Part shown: positions 1 through 10,673 of the stretch, in pieces
Position numbering within the stretch: position 1 is the first letter of the stretch
How the letters are laid out: each line of letters starts with the position of its first letter
Origin: an uncultured Muribaculaceae bacterium
GTDB taxonomy: Bacteria; Bacteroidota; Bacteroidia; Bacteroidales; Muribaculaceae
Assembly (NCBI GenBank): GCA_910587075.1
Contig: CAJUKE010000012.1
Location: forward strand, 5,746 to 69,745
DNA: 64,000 nt
Direction of reading: 5' to 3'
Translations under genes and position numbers: made by a program
Notes under the pieces: model-generated
What the model saw: only the letters and a program-made list of their open reading frames with translations
What the model was told of the DNA's origin: nothing
Database searches by the model: none

Positions 1-1
1 G

Positions 2-3000
2 CGGGACGCTATTTACAGAGCAACAGGACAAACGGAGAAGCTCCATAATGCGTTCCTTTCGGTCGCGAAGTTGAAGGAAGTAGTCAAAGGTTTCTTTTTG
101 GGCGTTGGCTCTTCAGTGCTCTATTTGGTTTCAACCGGGCTAAAGAATGCCGTTGGCACCATTATTGATTTCGAGGCAGCCAATTCCAAGCTCGCCGCCA
201 TACTTGGCACGACAGCCGAGGGAGTGAAAGGGTTGACCGACGAGGCGCGACGTCTCGGGGCAACGACCTCTTACACGGCTTCGGAGGTTACCGGCCTTCA
301 AATCGAGTTGGCCAAACTCGGCTTCTCGCAGGATCAAATCGCGGCGATGGAGGGCGGCGTTTTGAAGTTCGCCAAGGCCGTGGGGACTGACCTCGCCAGC
401 GCTGCCGCGTTCGCCGGGGCCTCAATGCGTATTTTCGACATTGAGGCCGCGAATGTCACTGATATGCTCGCATCGCTGGCTATCGGTACAAACAAATCCG
501 CCCTTGATTTCAGCTATCTACAAAGCGCGATGTCAACTATCGGGCCTGTGGCGAAGTCATTCGGCTTCACTATACAGGACACCATCGCCCTGCTGGGCGC
601 GCTCGCGAATTCAGGCTTCGATGCCAGCAGCGCGGCAACGGCCACCCGAAATATCCTCCTGAATCTTGCCGACTCAAACGGAAAGCTGGCCAGGGCTCTC
701 GGCGCGCCGGTCAAGAATCTCGATGACCTCGCCGCGGGTCTGCGCAAGCTGAACGACGAGGGAATCGACCTTAACGAAGCGCTTGACCTGACTGACAAGC
801 GCTCCGTTTCCGCCTTCAGCCGTTTCATCGCCGGATCCGAAACGCTGACCCGGCTCCGCGACTCTGTAACAGGCGTTACGGGGGAGTTCAACGCCATGTC
901 CTCTACGATGGGCAACAATGTGCGCGGTTCGCTCGCCGTACTTTCTTCGACGGTCGAGGGGCTCGTGCTCCGTTTCTACGAGTCGCGCGGCGCATTGAAG
1001 ACGTTTGTCGACGCGGTCACCTGGGTTGTCGAGAAGGTGAGCGACGCGGTGGCTTTCATACTCAGGTTTTCATCGGCCATTATGGCCGGTGTGGCAGCGT
1101 ATGCCGCGTATAAGGCCGCGGTAATAGCTGTAAACACTGTAATGAAGATTCAAATCGCTCTTACCGAGCAGTTGCGCCTCGCCTCGATTGCCGAAGCAGC
1201 TGCCGTGAAGGCTCGTGCCGCGGGTTATACGGCGCTCAGGCTGGGAATGCTCCCCATGGTAGCGCTCCAGTCAAGCCTGATAGGGAACACCGTGCGAGCG
1301 ACGGCGGCGATGAAGCTTTTCAACATCACACTCAAGTCGAACCCCGTGGGGCTTGCGATTTCGGTTTTGGTAACTTTGGTCAGTGTGATAGGGTCTTTTA
1401 TAAGGAAGTCGAAGGAGAGCGTCGAGGCGCTAAAACAGGAACGGGAGGAACGTTTGGCCGCTTACAAGGCCGTGAGGGAGGGGGTTGCCAATTATGAGGC
1501 CGAAAGGAGCAAACTAATTGAACTTCGCAAGGCCGCGGCCGACGAGACACTCGCCAAAAACAAGCGCCTGGCAGCTATTAAAAGGCTCAACGAGATAATT
1601 CCCGGTTACAACGCCTCGCTCGACGACGAAACCGGGAAGTACCGGGAGAACACCAAGGCGCTCAACGATTATCTGGCGGCTTTGAAAAAGAAGCTGACCA
1701 TTGAGGCCAACAAGGAGCAATACCAAAAATTGCTCGCGGAAGACCAGGCTAAGCGCCGCGAACTCGCCGAAGAATGGGAGGGGAAAGGTATCGAGGCGAA
1801 GAAGTACGACATTATGATGCGCGGCGAGCGTGTCGGATCCGGCAGATACAAGCAGTACCGAAGGAAGGCCAAGGAAGCCGCCGATGCCGCCGCGATGCCT
1901 TTTGAAGAGTTCTACGCCTCGATGAGAACCAAGGAGGCGCGACGCCTCGCCGACTTCGAGGATTACCTGGAGCACTACGGTATGAGTCTCGACGATTTCA
2001 AGGAGAAAACCGAGGACGTGGTTCCCGAGGTGATTTCTGACGCGGTTGACGGGGAAGTGTCAAAAATTAAAGCTCTCGACGCTGAAATCAAGACGCTTCG
2101 GGAAAGCCTGAAATCCATTACATCCGACGAAGAGTATCGAAAGGTTTCCGCCCGGATCAAGGAGCTTCAGAAGCAGAGGAAGGCGCTTCTGGGTCAATCG
2201 TCCGAAAAGGCTACCGGTGTTTACGCCGATGAGAGCATTGCGGAGGTCGAGGCCCCGGTAAAAAACCGCCACGCTGAAAGGCAGTTGGAAATCGACGGGC
2301 GCAAGAGCGCGATAAGCGCTACCGCGTATGCCAAGGAATCAGCCCGCGAGCTTCAGCGCTATTATACCGAGCTTATAGCCGCTTATGAGGAATTTGCCGC
2401 CGACATACCGAAGGAGCACTCTAAAACCCTCGACAAAGTGGCGGCGAAGACCGACGAGGCCCGCACCGGGATACTGCGAGCCGGGGAACGCCACAATGCC
2501 GCCGAGGCCACGGAGGTCGAGAACGGATTCCGCGACAGGCTAGCGCTCGTGGCCGAGGGATATGCCGAGCAAGAGCGTGTTATGAACGAGGCCGTAAGCC
2601 GCCGGGAGATAACCCAGGCGGATGCCGACACCTATCTGCTCGCCCTGAGGCAGAACGCCAACCGCGAGCAGCTCGCCGTTATGGAGCGCCACTACGACGA
2701 GTTGGAGGACGCGGACTATCTCGACGCGGAGACATTGCTTAAAAACAGGCAGAAACTCGCCGACGAAATCAAGGCTCTGCGAAACCGGGAGTTAACCGAC
2801 GCGGGCAATTACGCCGAGAAAATCCGCGAGCTGACCAAAAACGCCGATTCCCCGGTGGGAATCAGGGAGGCCCACGAAATGAGAGTCCGCAGCGCCGAAA
2901 TGATGTACGACGGCATTATCGCCGCCGAGAAAGAGGCCGGGAGGGACACCGAGGCGCTCGAAGCCGCCAAGCTCAGAGCCATGGCCGCGCTCAACTACCA

Positions 3001-3961
3001 GTATCAGGAAGAGTTGTGGAAGCTGCGCGAGTTCGACGGTCTCTCCTGGGCCGACCAGTACCAACGGCAGATCGCCTCATACAAAAACATGCTCGACCAG
3101 CAGTTAATCGACGAGAAGCAGTTCGAGGCCGCTAAAAACAAGCTGAAAGTTACCAACGCCAAAAAGTATTTCGACTATTTCGCCAACCTTTCCGGCTCGA
3201 TGTTCTCGGCCATACAGGACGCGGAACTCGACCAGGTGGAAGCCAAATACGACGCGATGATCCGCGCCGCCGAGAACAACGGAGTGGACACCGCGGCCCT
3301 CGAAGAGGAGAAGGAAAACAAGAAACTCGAAATACAGAAGCGCTACGCCGACGTTAATTTCGCGATCAAGGCTTCGGAAATCGTGGCTAACACGGCGGTT
3401 TCAATAATGACGGCCTACAAGGATCTCGGCCCGATTGCCGGATCCATAGCCGCCGCGATGCTCACCGCTACCGGCCTGGCGCAGCTCGCCTCGGCCAACG
3501 CCGAGCGCGAGAAGGTCAAGAACCTGCAACCGTCGCGGTCGTCTGCCTCGAAGGTTTCGACGGCCTCGGCCGAGCGGGTGCTGACGGGATACTCCGACGG
3601 CGGGTATACAGGCGACGGCGACCGCTACGAGGTCGCGGGTGTAGTACACCGAGGCGAGTACGTCGTGCCGAAGCCGATCATGGGCGACCGCCGGGTGGTC
3701 GACGCGGTGGGGATAATCGAGGCGATCCGCCGCAACCGTTTGCCGGCCGCCCCGCGGAATGCCGAGCCCCGCGGGTTCGCCGATGGCGGCTATACCTCCG
3801 CTCAGCCCTCCGGGGCCGACCGCGGACTTTCGGAACTCGCCGCTACGACCCGCGAACTCCGCGCCGCGGTCAGGAATATGCGCGCCTACGTCGTGCTTAA
3901 GGACATCAAGCGGGCCGACGATACGCTCGAACGCGCCCGGGCACCCTTTACCCGTAAATAA
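2..3961 (+). CDS. Phage tail tape measure protein (5' end outside window)
   Basis: This is the tape measure protein that sets tail length and fills the tail tube before DNA ejection. The frame is open from base 2 with no stop, so the gene begins left of the window; the TTG at 71 is not needed as a start. Counting residues from 71, the TP901-like core covers about residues 30-280 ([17 protein letters not shown] and [20 protein letters not shown] are typical). Hydrophobic stretches follow near 325-357 and 430-445, then a long charged region of helical or coiled-coil character. The C-terminus carries the GGYTGDG and [10 protein letters not shown] motifs usual at tape-measure ends. More than 1,300 residues are visible, a usual size for a siphophage. 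The next tail gene starts 12 bases downstream. Family assignment is firm; the exact N-terminus cannot be seen. Confidence 0.93.
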   Translation, partial: RDAIYRATGQTEKLHNAFLSVAKLKEVVKGFFLGVGSSVLYLVSTGLKNAVGTIIDFEAANSKLAAILGTTAEGVKGLTDEARRLGATTSYTASEVTGLQIELAKLGFSQDQIAAMEGGVLKFAKAVGTDLASAAAFAGASMRIFDIEAANVTDMLASLAIGTNKSALDFSYLQSAMSTIGPVAKSFGFTIQDTIALLGALANSGFDASSAATATRNILLNLADSNGKLARALGAPVKNLDDLAAGLRKLNDEGIDLNEALDLTDKRSVSAFSRFIAGSETLTRLRDSVTGVTGEFNAMSSTMGNNVRGSLAVLSSTVEGLVLRFYESRGALKTFVDAVTWVVEKVSDAVAFILRFSSAIMAGVAAYAAYKAAVIAVNTVMKIQIALTEQLRLASIAEAAAVKARAAGYTALRLGMLPMVALQSSLIGNTVRATAAMKLFNITLKSNPVGLAISVLVTLVSVIGSFIRKSKESVEALKQEREERLAAYKAVREGVANYEAERSKLIELRKAAADETLAKNKRLAAIKRLNEIIPGYNASLDDETGKYRENTKALNDYLAALKKKLTIEANKEQYQKLLAEDQAKRRELAEEWEGKGIEAKKYDIMMRGERVGSGRYKQYRRKAKEAADAAAMPFEEFYASMRTKEARRLADFEDYLEHYGMSLDDFKEKTEDVVPEVISDAVDGEVSKIKALDAEIKTLRESLKSITSDEEYRKVSARIKELQKQRKALLGQSSEKATGVYADESIAEVEAPVKNRHAERQLEIDGRKSAISATAYAKESARELQRYYTELIAAYEEFAADIPKEHSKTLDKVAAKTDEARTGILRAGERHNAAEATEVENGFRDRLALVAEGYAEQERVMNEAVSRREITQADADTYLLALRQNANREQLAVMERHYDELEDADYLDAETLLKNRQKLADEIKALRNRELTDAGNYAEKIRELTKNADSPVGIREAHEMRVRSAEMMYDGIIAAEKEAGRDTEALEAAKLRAMAALNYQYQEELWKLREFDGLSWADQYQRQIASYKNMLDQQLIDEKQFEAAKNKLKVTNAKKYFDYFANLSGSMFSAIQDAELDQVEAKYDAMIRAAENNGVDTAALEEEKENKKLEIQKRYADVNFAIKASEIVANTAVSIMTAYKDLGPIAGSIAAAMLTATGLAQLASANAEREKVKNLQPSRSSASKVSTASAERVLTGYSDGGYTGDGDRYEVAGVVHRGEYVVPKPIMGDRRVVDAVGIIEAIRRNRLPAAPRNAEPRGFADGGYTSAQPSGADRGLSELAATTRELRAAVRNMRAYVVLKDIKRADDTLERARAPFTRK

Positions 3962-3973
3962 TTCCAGCAAGTT

Positions 3974-6283
3974 ATGACAGAGATACGAGTAGGGGGAGGC
4001 GCGCTCGACCTCCCCGCGTCCTTCTCGATGGAAATCGAGGACACAAACCCGGTATTCAACGTAGTGGGCTCGCAGTCGCTTCCGGCCACCGTTCCGGCCA
4101 CACCGCGCAACCGCCGCTTGCTTTCGTTCCCCGACATGCTCACGGCTGCCGCGCATCCCAACCAACCGGCCCGGACGGCGGAGGTGGCCGACGGCGCTCT
4201 TTTGCGCCGCGGCACGCTCAACATCACATCCGCCGGGCGGCGCGAGGGAATTTCGTTCAATATCGGTTTTGACAACTCAACGGCCTACGCCGCGTGGCAG
4301 GGGAAGAAGCTGGCCGAGCTTTCGACCCTGCCGCTGATCCACGGCCATAACTTCGTGTCGAAACTCCTGGACCTCGCGCGCCGCGTCTACGAGGGTAGGG
4401 AAGTGGAGCACCCCGAGCTCGCGGTGTTTCCCGCGGCCTTGGCGTGCGAGAAGTCGTCCGACGGCGGGGCGGAACGGGAATACTGGGAGGTTGCCAACGT
4501 GCCGGCCTCCGACGGTAGTTTCAACCAGCCGGAGAAGGTGAAACGCCTTGTCGATGGAAAGGTTACCGAGGTTAGCGTCCCGGCCGGTTACGGGGTGACC
4601 CCGTTCCTGAGGGTGTGGAAACTGCTCGAACTGGCGTTCGCCGACCTCGGGGTGGTTATCGAGGAAAACCCCTTCCGCTCGGATTCTGACCTTGAAAGGC
4701 TCGTAGTGCTCAATAACACGGTCGACGGTGTGGCCTCCGGGGTGATACGTTACTCCGAGCTGGTACCTGACTGTACCGTGGCCGAGCTGATGAACGCCCT
4801 CTGGGCGCGTTTCGGTCTTACCTACGTTGTGAACGCCGACAAGGGAACCGCCACTCTGCGCTTCATACGCGACATAATGGCCGATGATCCGGCAACCGAC
4901 CTTACCGAGGCGGCCACCGCGCCGGAACTCGTGTCGTTCCCTTCGCCACAATACGTCAAGCTATCCGCCTCCACCTCCTTCGACGGGGCCGAACCCCCTT
5001 GCGAGCGATTCGAGGATTTCGCCGGAGATCTCGAAGGGAGGCCGATCCTGCAAGGTTTCGACATCGAAAAATGGTTCGACATCGGGGCCAGCGAGATAGA
5101 GGCCGGCAAATGGCTCGAACCTTCGGGAGTCCGCGACTCGGCGGAGATTATCGGTTGTGAGATAGTAAGTGGAAGGTGGTACCGGCTCGACACCGCGAAC
5201 AGGCTGATACGCAAGTCGGGTTCGAGCTTCTTCAACTGGGACCCTGCGCCCGAGGGGCTTGAGGCGTTCGAGCTGGCGAGCGACGACGAGTGTGTGCCCA
5301 TGGTGAGGGCTTCCACGGTCGTAACCAACGCGGGTGACGTTCTTACCGGCAACCTGTTCGAAGGTTTCTGCCCCGGGTACCTCGCCGGAGCGCGCCACAG
5401 GCATTCGATCATCAAGGGGAGCGCCACCACCGAGGCCGATGCGGAGGCCGACGAGGAAACGCCTCTCGCGTTTATGTTCGCGTATACCGCCGGAGGGCGC
5501 ACGGTAGGGAGGCCGTCGCCTGAAGGAATCGTGATGGACGAGGGGGTGGCCGCGCCGCGCCTTACGCTGTTCTTCCAGTTCGAGGACGGCCTTTTCGCCA
5601 ATTTCTGGGCCGCCTACGATGAGTTTCTCCGCCATGGCAACCGCTCGGTTGAGTTTCCCGCCAGGCTCCCGAAAACGCGGCTGGCTCTCGATATGGCGCG
5701 CCCGGTATGTTACAGGGGTGTGCGCTGCCTTGTTGATACTCTTTCCTACTCGCTTCCGGCACCCACGATGGTCCCGGTCGATGTCAAGTTGCGGGTAATC
5801 CAGCCCCAGGGCAGTTATGACATTAGTAGGGAGCAGGGGGTGCCCCCCTACGCGCTTTCGGGTGGCTCGCTGAACTGGATAGAGGTAAGTTCCGACCGCG
5901 ATACGGTTCCGGTTGATACCGCGTCACTGTTTGGCACGGCCATAGCGCACGCCGTCGAGCTTTATCCCGGATATGCTTCCCCGGTGTATGACGAGAGTCG
6001 TAACGAATGGCGTTTCTTCGCGGCCGGGGGATGCCGGATTTCCGGCCGGCGCGTGGTGACTGACTGGAATACCGACAGCGACCTCCCGGCGCCGACCTCC
6101 GAGCTGCTCGCCCTGTCGCGCTCTTACGAGGTGGAAGTTCTCGTCGAGGTTTACCTGGTCACCACTTTCGGGGAGAAGGACCGGCCCGAGGATGAGTGGA
6201 TGTTATCCGACGAGCCGTATTACAGCCATTGGTACTCGGTTCCGTATTCGGTGGCGCTCGCCGCCAGATGGGTGCGTGGGTAG
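3974..6283 (+). CDS. Putative distal tail / tail-tip protein
   Basis: A 769-residue protein directly after the tape measure, where tailed phages encode the distal tail protein or tail hub. The N-terminus (FSMEIEDTNPVFNVVGSQSLPATVPATPRNRRLL) looks like the opening segment of tail proteins in Bacteroides siphophages, but I cannot name a domain. No signal peptide or membrane segment is visible. The sequence is acidic and beta-rich in appearance, with a region near residues 330-480 rich in aromatic and glycine residues. Start ATG at 3974 lies 12 bases after the previous stop, so the genes are probably co-translated. The structural role rests on position and general character; a baseplate hub or adsorption protein is equally possible. 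Confidence 0.7.
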   Translation: MTEIRVGGGALDLPASFSMEIEDTNPVFNVVGSQSLPATVPATPRNRRLLSFPDMLTAAAHPNQPARTAEVADGALLRRGTLNITSAGRREGISFNIGFDNSTAYAAWQGKKLAELSTLPLIHGHNFVSKLLDLARRVYEGREVEHPELAVFPAALACEKSSDGGAEREYWEVANVPASDGSFNQPEKVKRLVDGKVTEVSVPAGYGVTPFLRVWKLLELAFADLGVVIEENPFRSDSDLERLVVLNNTVDGVASGVIRYSELVPDCTVAELMNALWARFGLTYVVNADKGTATLRFIRDIMADDPATDLTEAATAPELVSFPSPQYVKLSASTSFDGAEPPCERFEDFAGDLEGRPILQGFDIEKWFDIGASEIEAGKWLEPSGVRDSAEIIGCEIVSGRWYRLDTANRLIRKSGSSFFNWDPAPEGLEAFELASDDECVPMVRASTVVTNAGDVLTGNLFEGFCPGYLAGARHRHSIIKGSATTEADAEADEETPLAFMFAYTAGGRTVGRPSPEGIVMDEGVAAPRLTLFFQFEDGLFANFWAAYDEFLRHGNRSVEFPARLPKTRLALDMARPVCYRGVRCLVDTLSYSLPAPTMVPVDVKLRVIQPQGSYDISREQGVPPYALSGGSLNWIEVSSDRDTVPVDTASLFGTAIAHAVELYPGYASPVYDESRNEWRFFAAGGCRISGRRVVTDWNTDSDLPAPTSELLALSRSYEVEVLVEVYLVTTFGEKDRPEDEWMLSDEPYYSHWYSVPYSVALAARWVRG

Positions 6284-6321
6284 TCCTTTGCGCGGAAGCC
6301 CGTATTGGCAAACTTCGCGGC

Positions 6322-6537
6322 ATGGAAAGAAACACGCCGCTCACCGCCCCGCAGACCGCGGATGCCGCCGCTCTCTACGAGTACTGGCGTCGCGCCCACG
6401 CGGGCAACCGCGCGGAGTTCTTCGCGTTCATGACGACGCCCACCTCGCGGCGCGACGCCTTTGTCGCGTCGTGCCGCGAGGTGGTGGAGTTCGTCGGACA
6501 AGTGGCCTCCCTAACGATAATCCCCGCTGAGAAATGA
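6322..6537 (+). CDS. Small phage protein of unknown function
   Basis: A 71-residue soluble protein starting MERNTPLTAPQTADAAALYEYWRRAHAGNRAEFFAFM. I chose ATG 6322 because it leaves a short gap (38 bases) after the tail gene; an in-frame ATG at 6271 would overlap the previous gene by 13 bases and add 17 residues. Its TGA stop overlaps the next ATG (ATGA at 6534-6537), which indicates translational coupling with the baseplate-like gene that follows. The sequence looks helical and has no recognisable domain. It could be a tail assembly accessory protein, but that is only inferred from its location. Confidence 0.6.
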   Translation: MERNTPLTAPQTADAAALYEYWRRAHAGNRAEFFAFMTTPTSRRDAFVASCREVVEFVGQVASLTIIPAEK

Positions 6538-7697
6538 CAGTTACCGGCATATCCTCTGAAATGGCCTTTGCCCGCTGCCCTATAATGCTGCGGGCTGAGA
6601 ATCCGGGCGGACAACCCGGATTGTTCGAGGTGTCGCACGGAGGGGCGCCCGTTTATGAAGGCCGCTTTTCCGCCCCGCTGGCGGTAAACCTCTCGGATAT
6701 AGCCGAGGCGGTGGCCCTCCCTTACCCTGATGTGCCGGAGGGTAACCGCTCGCCCGTAGTCGCGCTTGAGTCGGCCGAGGCATTCCAAAGCCGCCGTATG
6801 GATGTCGCGGTTACCGCGGGGGAGGGTAGGGAGTCCCGGGCCTTCAGCCTGGTGCCCGGAGGCGTATCGACGCAGAATCTCCGGCGGTATATGGCCGGAG
6901 GTACCGACGCGTTTGCCGCGAGGTTCCTTGATCCGGCGGCTAACTTCTTCCTTACCACCCGCGGCTCGTCGTGGCTTCTCGAAATGGAGGAGGCCGAACT
7001 TTCGCCGCTCTACTTCCTTAATCCCGGAGGCGACAAAATCAGTGTCGCGACGCTCGACGGAGCCGTAAGGAGGGAGTACGACGGCATTGACACCGGCGCG
7101 GTCGGCGCGCTCGACCTCGCCGCCCTTCGGCGGGAGTTGTTCCTTTCCGAGGGGATTCTCGCGTCGGTGTTCGATGTATTCAGGGCCGGAAGCCACGCGT
7201 GCCGCTTAGCCGTCACCAGGTCGGCACCGGCCCGCGAGTCGGTTAGGGTGCGCTTCCGGGGCTCGCTCGGAACCCCCGAAATAATCCGCCTCGTCGGAAA
7301 GATTTCGGTGCTCCCGGAGTTCGACGGGGCTGACGAAGCCGGGTTCTCCCGTCTTGACCCGCTTATCGGTTCTTTCCTATCGGACCGCGGGAGGTTGCCG
7401 CTGAAGGCCGCTTTGTCTGTCACGGTGACACTCGAAAGCGCTGAGCGTGCCGGATTTCTTCTCGATATGCTCGCGAGCGACGAAGTCGCGGTGTTGGATT
7501 TGCCGGGCGGGCCGCTCAAAGTGGTGCCCTCCGCTGAGGAAATCAATTTCGGCCTAAGGCCGGAAGCGCCGTTTTCGGCCGCGGTAAAGCTCTCCATCAG
7601 CGAGGCGGAGCCGTCGGTGATGGCAATGATCGCCGACGCCCTCTCCTCGCACCGTCAGCGCGTATTCTCCCCACAGTTCAACGATCCATTCAATTAA
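6534..7697 (+). CDS. Putative phage baseplate / tail protein
   Basis: A 387-residue protein translated from an ATGA overlap with the preceding small gene. It has no signal peptide or membrane helix. The sequence alternates short beta-like stretches (FEVSHGGAPVYEGRFSAPLAVNLSDIAEAV; RESVRVRFRGSLGTPEIIRLVGKISVLPEF) that suggest beta-sandwich domains like those of baseplate or minor tail proteins. I do not recognise a named family. Its place between the tail-tip gene and the fibre-like genes supports a role in the distal tail. Direct similarity searching, or structure prediction against distal tail and upper baseplate folds, would settle the assignment. Confidence 0.65.
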   Translation: MTVTGISSEMAFARCPIMLRAENPGGQPGLFEVSHGGAPVYEGRFSAPLAVNLSDIAEAVALPYPDVPEGNRSPVVALESAEAFQSRRMDVAVTAGEGRESRAFSLVPGGVSTQNLRRYMAGGTDAFAARFLDPAANFFLTTRGSSWLLEMEEAELSPLYFLNPGGDKISVATLDGAVRREYDGIDTGAVGALDLAALRRELFLSEGILASVFDVFRAGSHACRLAVTRSAPARESVRVRFRGSLGTPEIIRLVGKISVLPEFDGADEAGFSRLDPLIGSFLSDRGRLPLKAALSVTVTLESAERAGFLLDMLASDEVAVLDLPGGPLKVVPSAEEINFGLRPEAPFSAAVKLSISEAEPSVMAMIADALSSHRQRVFSPQFNDPFN

Positions 7698-7718
7698 CGA
7701 TTACTCCACGACCCCGTT

Positions 7719-8693
7719 ATGGACAACGACGAATTAAAACTTATCACCAAACTGATCCAGCAGATTGAGGACGCGGAGGCACCCGCCTCGGTCACCAACT
7801 CGATGGTGGCCCGGGTGTTCCAGTTCCTTAACTCCAGGACGGGGGACCTTGATTCCCGACTCGGCGACCTTTCAATTGAACACGATAACGACATTGCCGC
7901 CGAGCGGCAGGACCGCGAGACGGCCGACGCGGCTTTAGCCTCCAGCCTCGCGGAGACGGGGGAGAGCCTTTCGGAAAGGATTGAGGCCGTTAAAACGGCG
8001 TTGGAACGTCTGCCGATAGCGGAGTTTGCCGAGATTGTCGAGGGCGCGTTGTCTCCCCAGTCGGCGCCGACGCGCATAGAGTTTATAGGAGCATTATCCT
8101 CCGGCACGGCCTCGGTTGTGTTCTCTAAGGCGCTGGGGCGTTTTCTGTTTCGGATTAAGGCGGGTTCCACGTCGCTCTATTATATGACGTGGACCGAAGC
8201 GGCCATTGCGCCGTGGCTAAAGCCCTCGTCGTACTATGTCGCCGGGCGGTTGTTTCTCGGCACAAATCCGCCCCGTTTCTACACCTGGAACGGCGGGGGA
8301 GCGGCTTTGAAAAGGCTCGGCGACGATTATGACATCCTTACGGGGCTTGCCTCGGTCTCCGCTGATCTCGTAGGTCTGAGGACGGAAACCGACCAACTCG
8401 CCGCCAGCGCTGAAGAGCTTGCCGCCAGGGTGGCGGAGCTGGAGGAGTACGGAGTCGGCGGCGGTGGTGGTGACGGCTCTTGCGGCTGTGGCCGTATAAC
8501 CTCGGCGGAAATCGCGGCGCTGTTCGGCGAGGCCGAGCTGGAACCCGAACTGCCCGGGGAGGCGCTCACCGAGGCGGATCTCGACGACCTGCTCGACGAC
8601 GGTATCACCCAAAGCCTCCCCGACGCGGTGCCGGGCGAGGAGCGCATCGACGAGGCCACGATTGACAAACTTATCTCCCTTTCGGGAGCGTGA
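7719..8693 (+). CDS. Fibre-like phage protein with Gly-rich linker and repeated C-terminal motif
   Basis: A 324-residue acidic protein. Residues about 40-105 and 215-245 look like coiled coil (heptads such as LAASAEELAARVAELEEY), typical of trimeric fibre shafts. A glycine and cysteine-rich linker (GVGGGGGDGSCGCG) near residue 250 leads to a very acidic tail with three loose copies of a short motif: ITSAEIAALF, LTEADLDDLL and IDEATIDKLI. The central part (IEFIGALSSGTASVVFSKALGRFLFRIKAGSTSLYYMTWTEA) looks like a small beta domain. It lies 21 bases after the baseplate-like gene. A tail fibre or host-contact role is inferred; no named domain is recognised. Confidence 0.65.
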   Translation: MDNDELKLITKLIQQIEDAEAPASVTNSMVARVFQFLNSRTGDLDSRLGDLSIEHDNDIAAERQDRETADAALASSLAETGESLSERIEAVKTALERLPIAEFAEIVEGALSPQSAPTRIEFIGALSSGTASVVFSKALGRFLFRIKAGSTSLYYMTWTEAAIAPWLKPSSYYVAGRLFLGTNPPRFYTWNGGGAALKRLGDDYDILTGLASVSADLVGLRTETDQLAASAEELAARVAELEEYGVGGGGGDGSCGCGRITSAEIAALFGEAELEPELPGEALTEADLDDLLDDGITQSLPDAVPGEERIDEATIDKLISLSGA

Positions 8694-8733
8694 TATAAAC
8701 CATCATTATTAACCACCCAAATTCCAATGAATT

Positions 8734-9345
8734 ATGGCACAGACAAAGTATCTTGACCTCCAGGGTCTCCAGTATCTTATCGAAAAGCTCGTCGCCGGGC
8801 AGGTCCAGGGCAAGGGCCTCGTGGACCCCTCGGTGATCACCGAGATTCAGGAGAAGCTCAAGAGCGTGGCCACTACCGCGGGCCTTACAGAGCTCACCAA
8901 CAAGGTGAACGAGCTTAACGCCCTCGTAGCCGCCGACAGCGACGGCGTGATCAACAAGTTTAACGAAATCGTGGCCTTCCTCGACGGAATCGCCGACAGC
9001 AAGACCCTCGAAGGCCTCCTTGGCGACATCGCTACCCAGATCGGGGCCGTTAAGACGACCGCCGAAGGGAAGCAGTCACCCGCCACGACCCTCGCCGGCT
9101 ACGGCATCACCGACGCGAAGATCGCCGGCGGGGTGATCACCCTCGGCGGCTCCACTATCACGCCGCTCACCGCCCACCAGGACATCTCCGGCAAGGTCGA
9201 CAAGGTGGAGGGCAAAGGGCTTTCGACCAACGACTACACCGCCGCCGACAAGGCCGAGGTGGCCAAGGTGAAGGACAAGCTCAACGCCGTCGACGTGGTG
9301 GCGATCTCCGAGACTGAAATCGACGCCCTGGTGAAAACCGCCTGA
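8734..9345 (+). CDS. Phage fibre-like structural protein
   Basis: A 203-residue protein with the low-complexity fibre pattern TLAGYGITDAKIAGGVITLGGSTITPLTAHQDISGKVDKVEGKGLSTNDYTAADK, which is characteristic of phage head or tail fibre proteins. The N-terminal half is helical (GLTELTNKVNELNALV) and likely forms a coiled coil. The last residues, ISETEIDALV, match the short motif repeated in the gene before it. Start ATG at 8734 is 40 bases after the previous stop. A strong hairpin with a T-rich tail follows, so this gene probably ends the upstream transcript or marks a partial terminator within the late operon. Confidence 0.75.
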   Translation: MAQTKYLDLQGLQYLIEKLVAGQVQGKGLVDPSVITEIQEKLKSVATTAGLTELTNKVNELNALVAADSDGVINKFNEIVAFLDGIADSKTLEGLLGDIATQIGAVKTTAEGKQSPATTLAGYGITDAKIAGGVITLGGSTITPLTAHQDISGKVDKVEGKGLSTNDYTAADKAEVAKVKDKLNAVDVVAISETEIDALVKTA

Positions 9346-9358
9346 ATCCTATGACTAA

Positions 9359-9403
9359 GGCGGGGGCTGACGGGCGCTCCCCGCGGCCCCCGCCTGTTAT
9401 TTT
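9359..9403 (+). terminator. Rho-independent terminator after fibre gene
   Basis: GGCGGGGGC (9359-9367) pairs with GCCCCCGCC (9386-9394), followed by TGTTATTTT. Confidence 0.8.
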
Positions 9404-9425
9404 CACCACAGTTAATTAACGCGTT

Positions 9426-10568
9426 ATGAAATTTCTTGACTATGCCGGGTTGAAGCTCTTTTGGGAGAAGTGCCGGCAGTACATACAGGGCTACGTGGAT
9501 GCCTCTTGCGGCGAGATTGCCGGGGCGGCAGCCGAGGCTGTAGAGGCTTCCGCCGCCAACGCCGCGGCGATCGCCGACCTCTGCTCCGGCGCGGGGGAGA
9601 ACCTGCTGCCCGGCACCAACAAAGGGGTTTCCGGCTGGACCGCCATACACAGCGACAACGGCAAGATGTTGCTCCAATCGGTATCCGACGGGAAGACGCT
9701 CAAAGTGACGAACTATATGGACACGGCCACCCCCGGATGGCAGACGCTCACCCGGTCGGTTCCCGCCGGAATCCTCGCCAAGGGGGAGAAATGCGTGTTG
9801 TCGTTCAAGGCCATTGCCGCGACTGGCGACAACGCGATGTGCCTCTTCGCGTCCGTGGGCGACTCCGCCTCTACCCGCACCGTGGCCCAGTCGGAGTGGT
9901 TCTATATCGAGGCCGGAAAGGAGGTCTCTTGCAGCGTGGTGCTCGAAGGTCTTATTGACGGGGGCTCAATATCCGCCGACCTGCTGAAGCTCGGAATCGT
10001 CTCGGGGCAGAACGGCGGCTGGAAGGAACTCGCCATATGGGACGTGCAGCTCGAACGCGGCTCCACCCCGACGGCCTACCGCCCCGCACCCGCCGACACC
10101 CTCGCGAGAATCGAATCGCTTGAGCACGACCTGGGCGACGCACAACACCAAGCCGACCTCAATCTGGAGCGTATAAACGAACTCGAAGCCCGCCTTTCAG
10201 AGTCGATTACCGAAATCGGCGAGTATATCAACCAGACCCATTGCGGAGCGCAGATCTGCGTGCTGGCCGACATCGACAACATCGACATGATCTACGCCGT
10301 GGACTACCAGTTAGGCTCCTTCGTGTTCGATGATTCCAGAGGCGTTGTCTACGAGGTTTACAATGACGGCGACGACTATCTGTTTGAGGACGTTAACCAG
10401 TGGAACGACCGCTCGCGCGGCTGGAAGGCCCGCACCGACGTGCTTTTCTACTACAGCAAGACGTTCTTCACCGTCAACGATAGCGGCGATATGGACCAGA
10501 GTCCGAAGAAAGTGCCGTTCACGCCCCTCGCCCTTACCAACCACGAGCTTAAAACACTCAGCGCGTGA
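9426..10568 (+). CDS. Phage tail fibre protein with carbohydrate-binding-like module
   Basis: A 380-residue protein. The N-terminus (MKFLDYAGLKLFWEKCRQYIQGYVD) is an attachment-type helix common in Bacteroides phage fibre genes. Residues about 55-220 form a jelly-roll module: the opening ENLLPGTNKGVSGWTA and closing IWDVQLERGSTPTAYRPAP are hallmarks of the galactose-binding-like domain found in phage minor structural proteins. A short coiled coil (about 225-265) and a beta-rich C-terminal domain ending LTNHELKTLSA follow. The likely role is binding host surface glycans, for example capsule. The gene sits between two terminators and may be independently adjustable. Confidence 0.8.
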   Translation: MKFLDYAGLKLFWEKCRQYIQGYVDASCGEIAGAAAEAVEASAANAAAIADLCSGAGENLLPGTNKGVSGWTAIHSDNGKMLLQSVSDGKTLKVTNYMDTATPGWQTLTRSVPAGILAKGEKCVLSFKAIAATGDNAMCLFASVGDSASTRTVAQSEWFYIEAGKEVSCSVVLEGLIDGGSISADLLKLGIVSGQNGGWKELAIWDVQLERGSTPTAYRPAPADTLARIESLEHDLGDAQHQADLNLERINELEARLSESITEIGEYINQTHCGAQICVLADIDNIDMIYAVDYQLGSFVFDDSRGVVYEVYNDGDDYLFEDVNQWNDRSRGWKARTDVLFYYSKTFFTVNDSGDMDQSPKKVPFTPLALTNHELKTLSA

Positions 10569-10576
10569 CCCCGACC

Positions 10577-10609
10577 ACGCCCCCGCCATCGCGGCGGGGG
10601 CGTTCTTAT
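10577..10609 (+). terminator. Terminator of the tail gene cluster
   Basis: ACGCCCCCGCC (10577-10587) and GGCGGGGGCGT (10593-10603) form an 11-bp stem with a 5-nt loop, followed by TCTTAT. It closes the late tail operon. Confidence 0.85.
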
Positions 10610-10673
10610 ACGCTCGTGATACCGACCTATTTCACTGGTATTGTATTTAATGCCCTATAAAGGTAAAAAAATA

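Noticed and set aside
6192..6321. Longer starts for the small gene ending at 6537
   Set aside because: Starts at 6196 or 6271 lie inside the preceding tail gene, and the added residues are a frame-shifted reading of its end.
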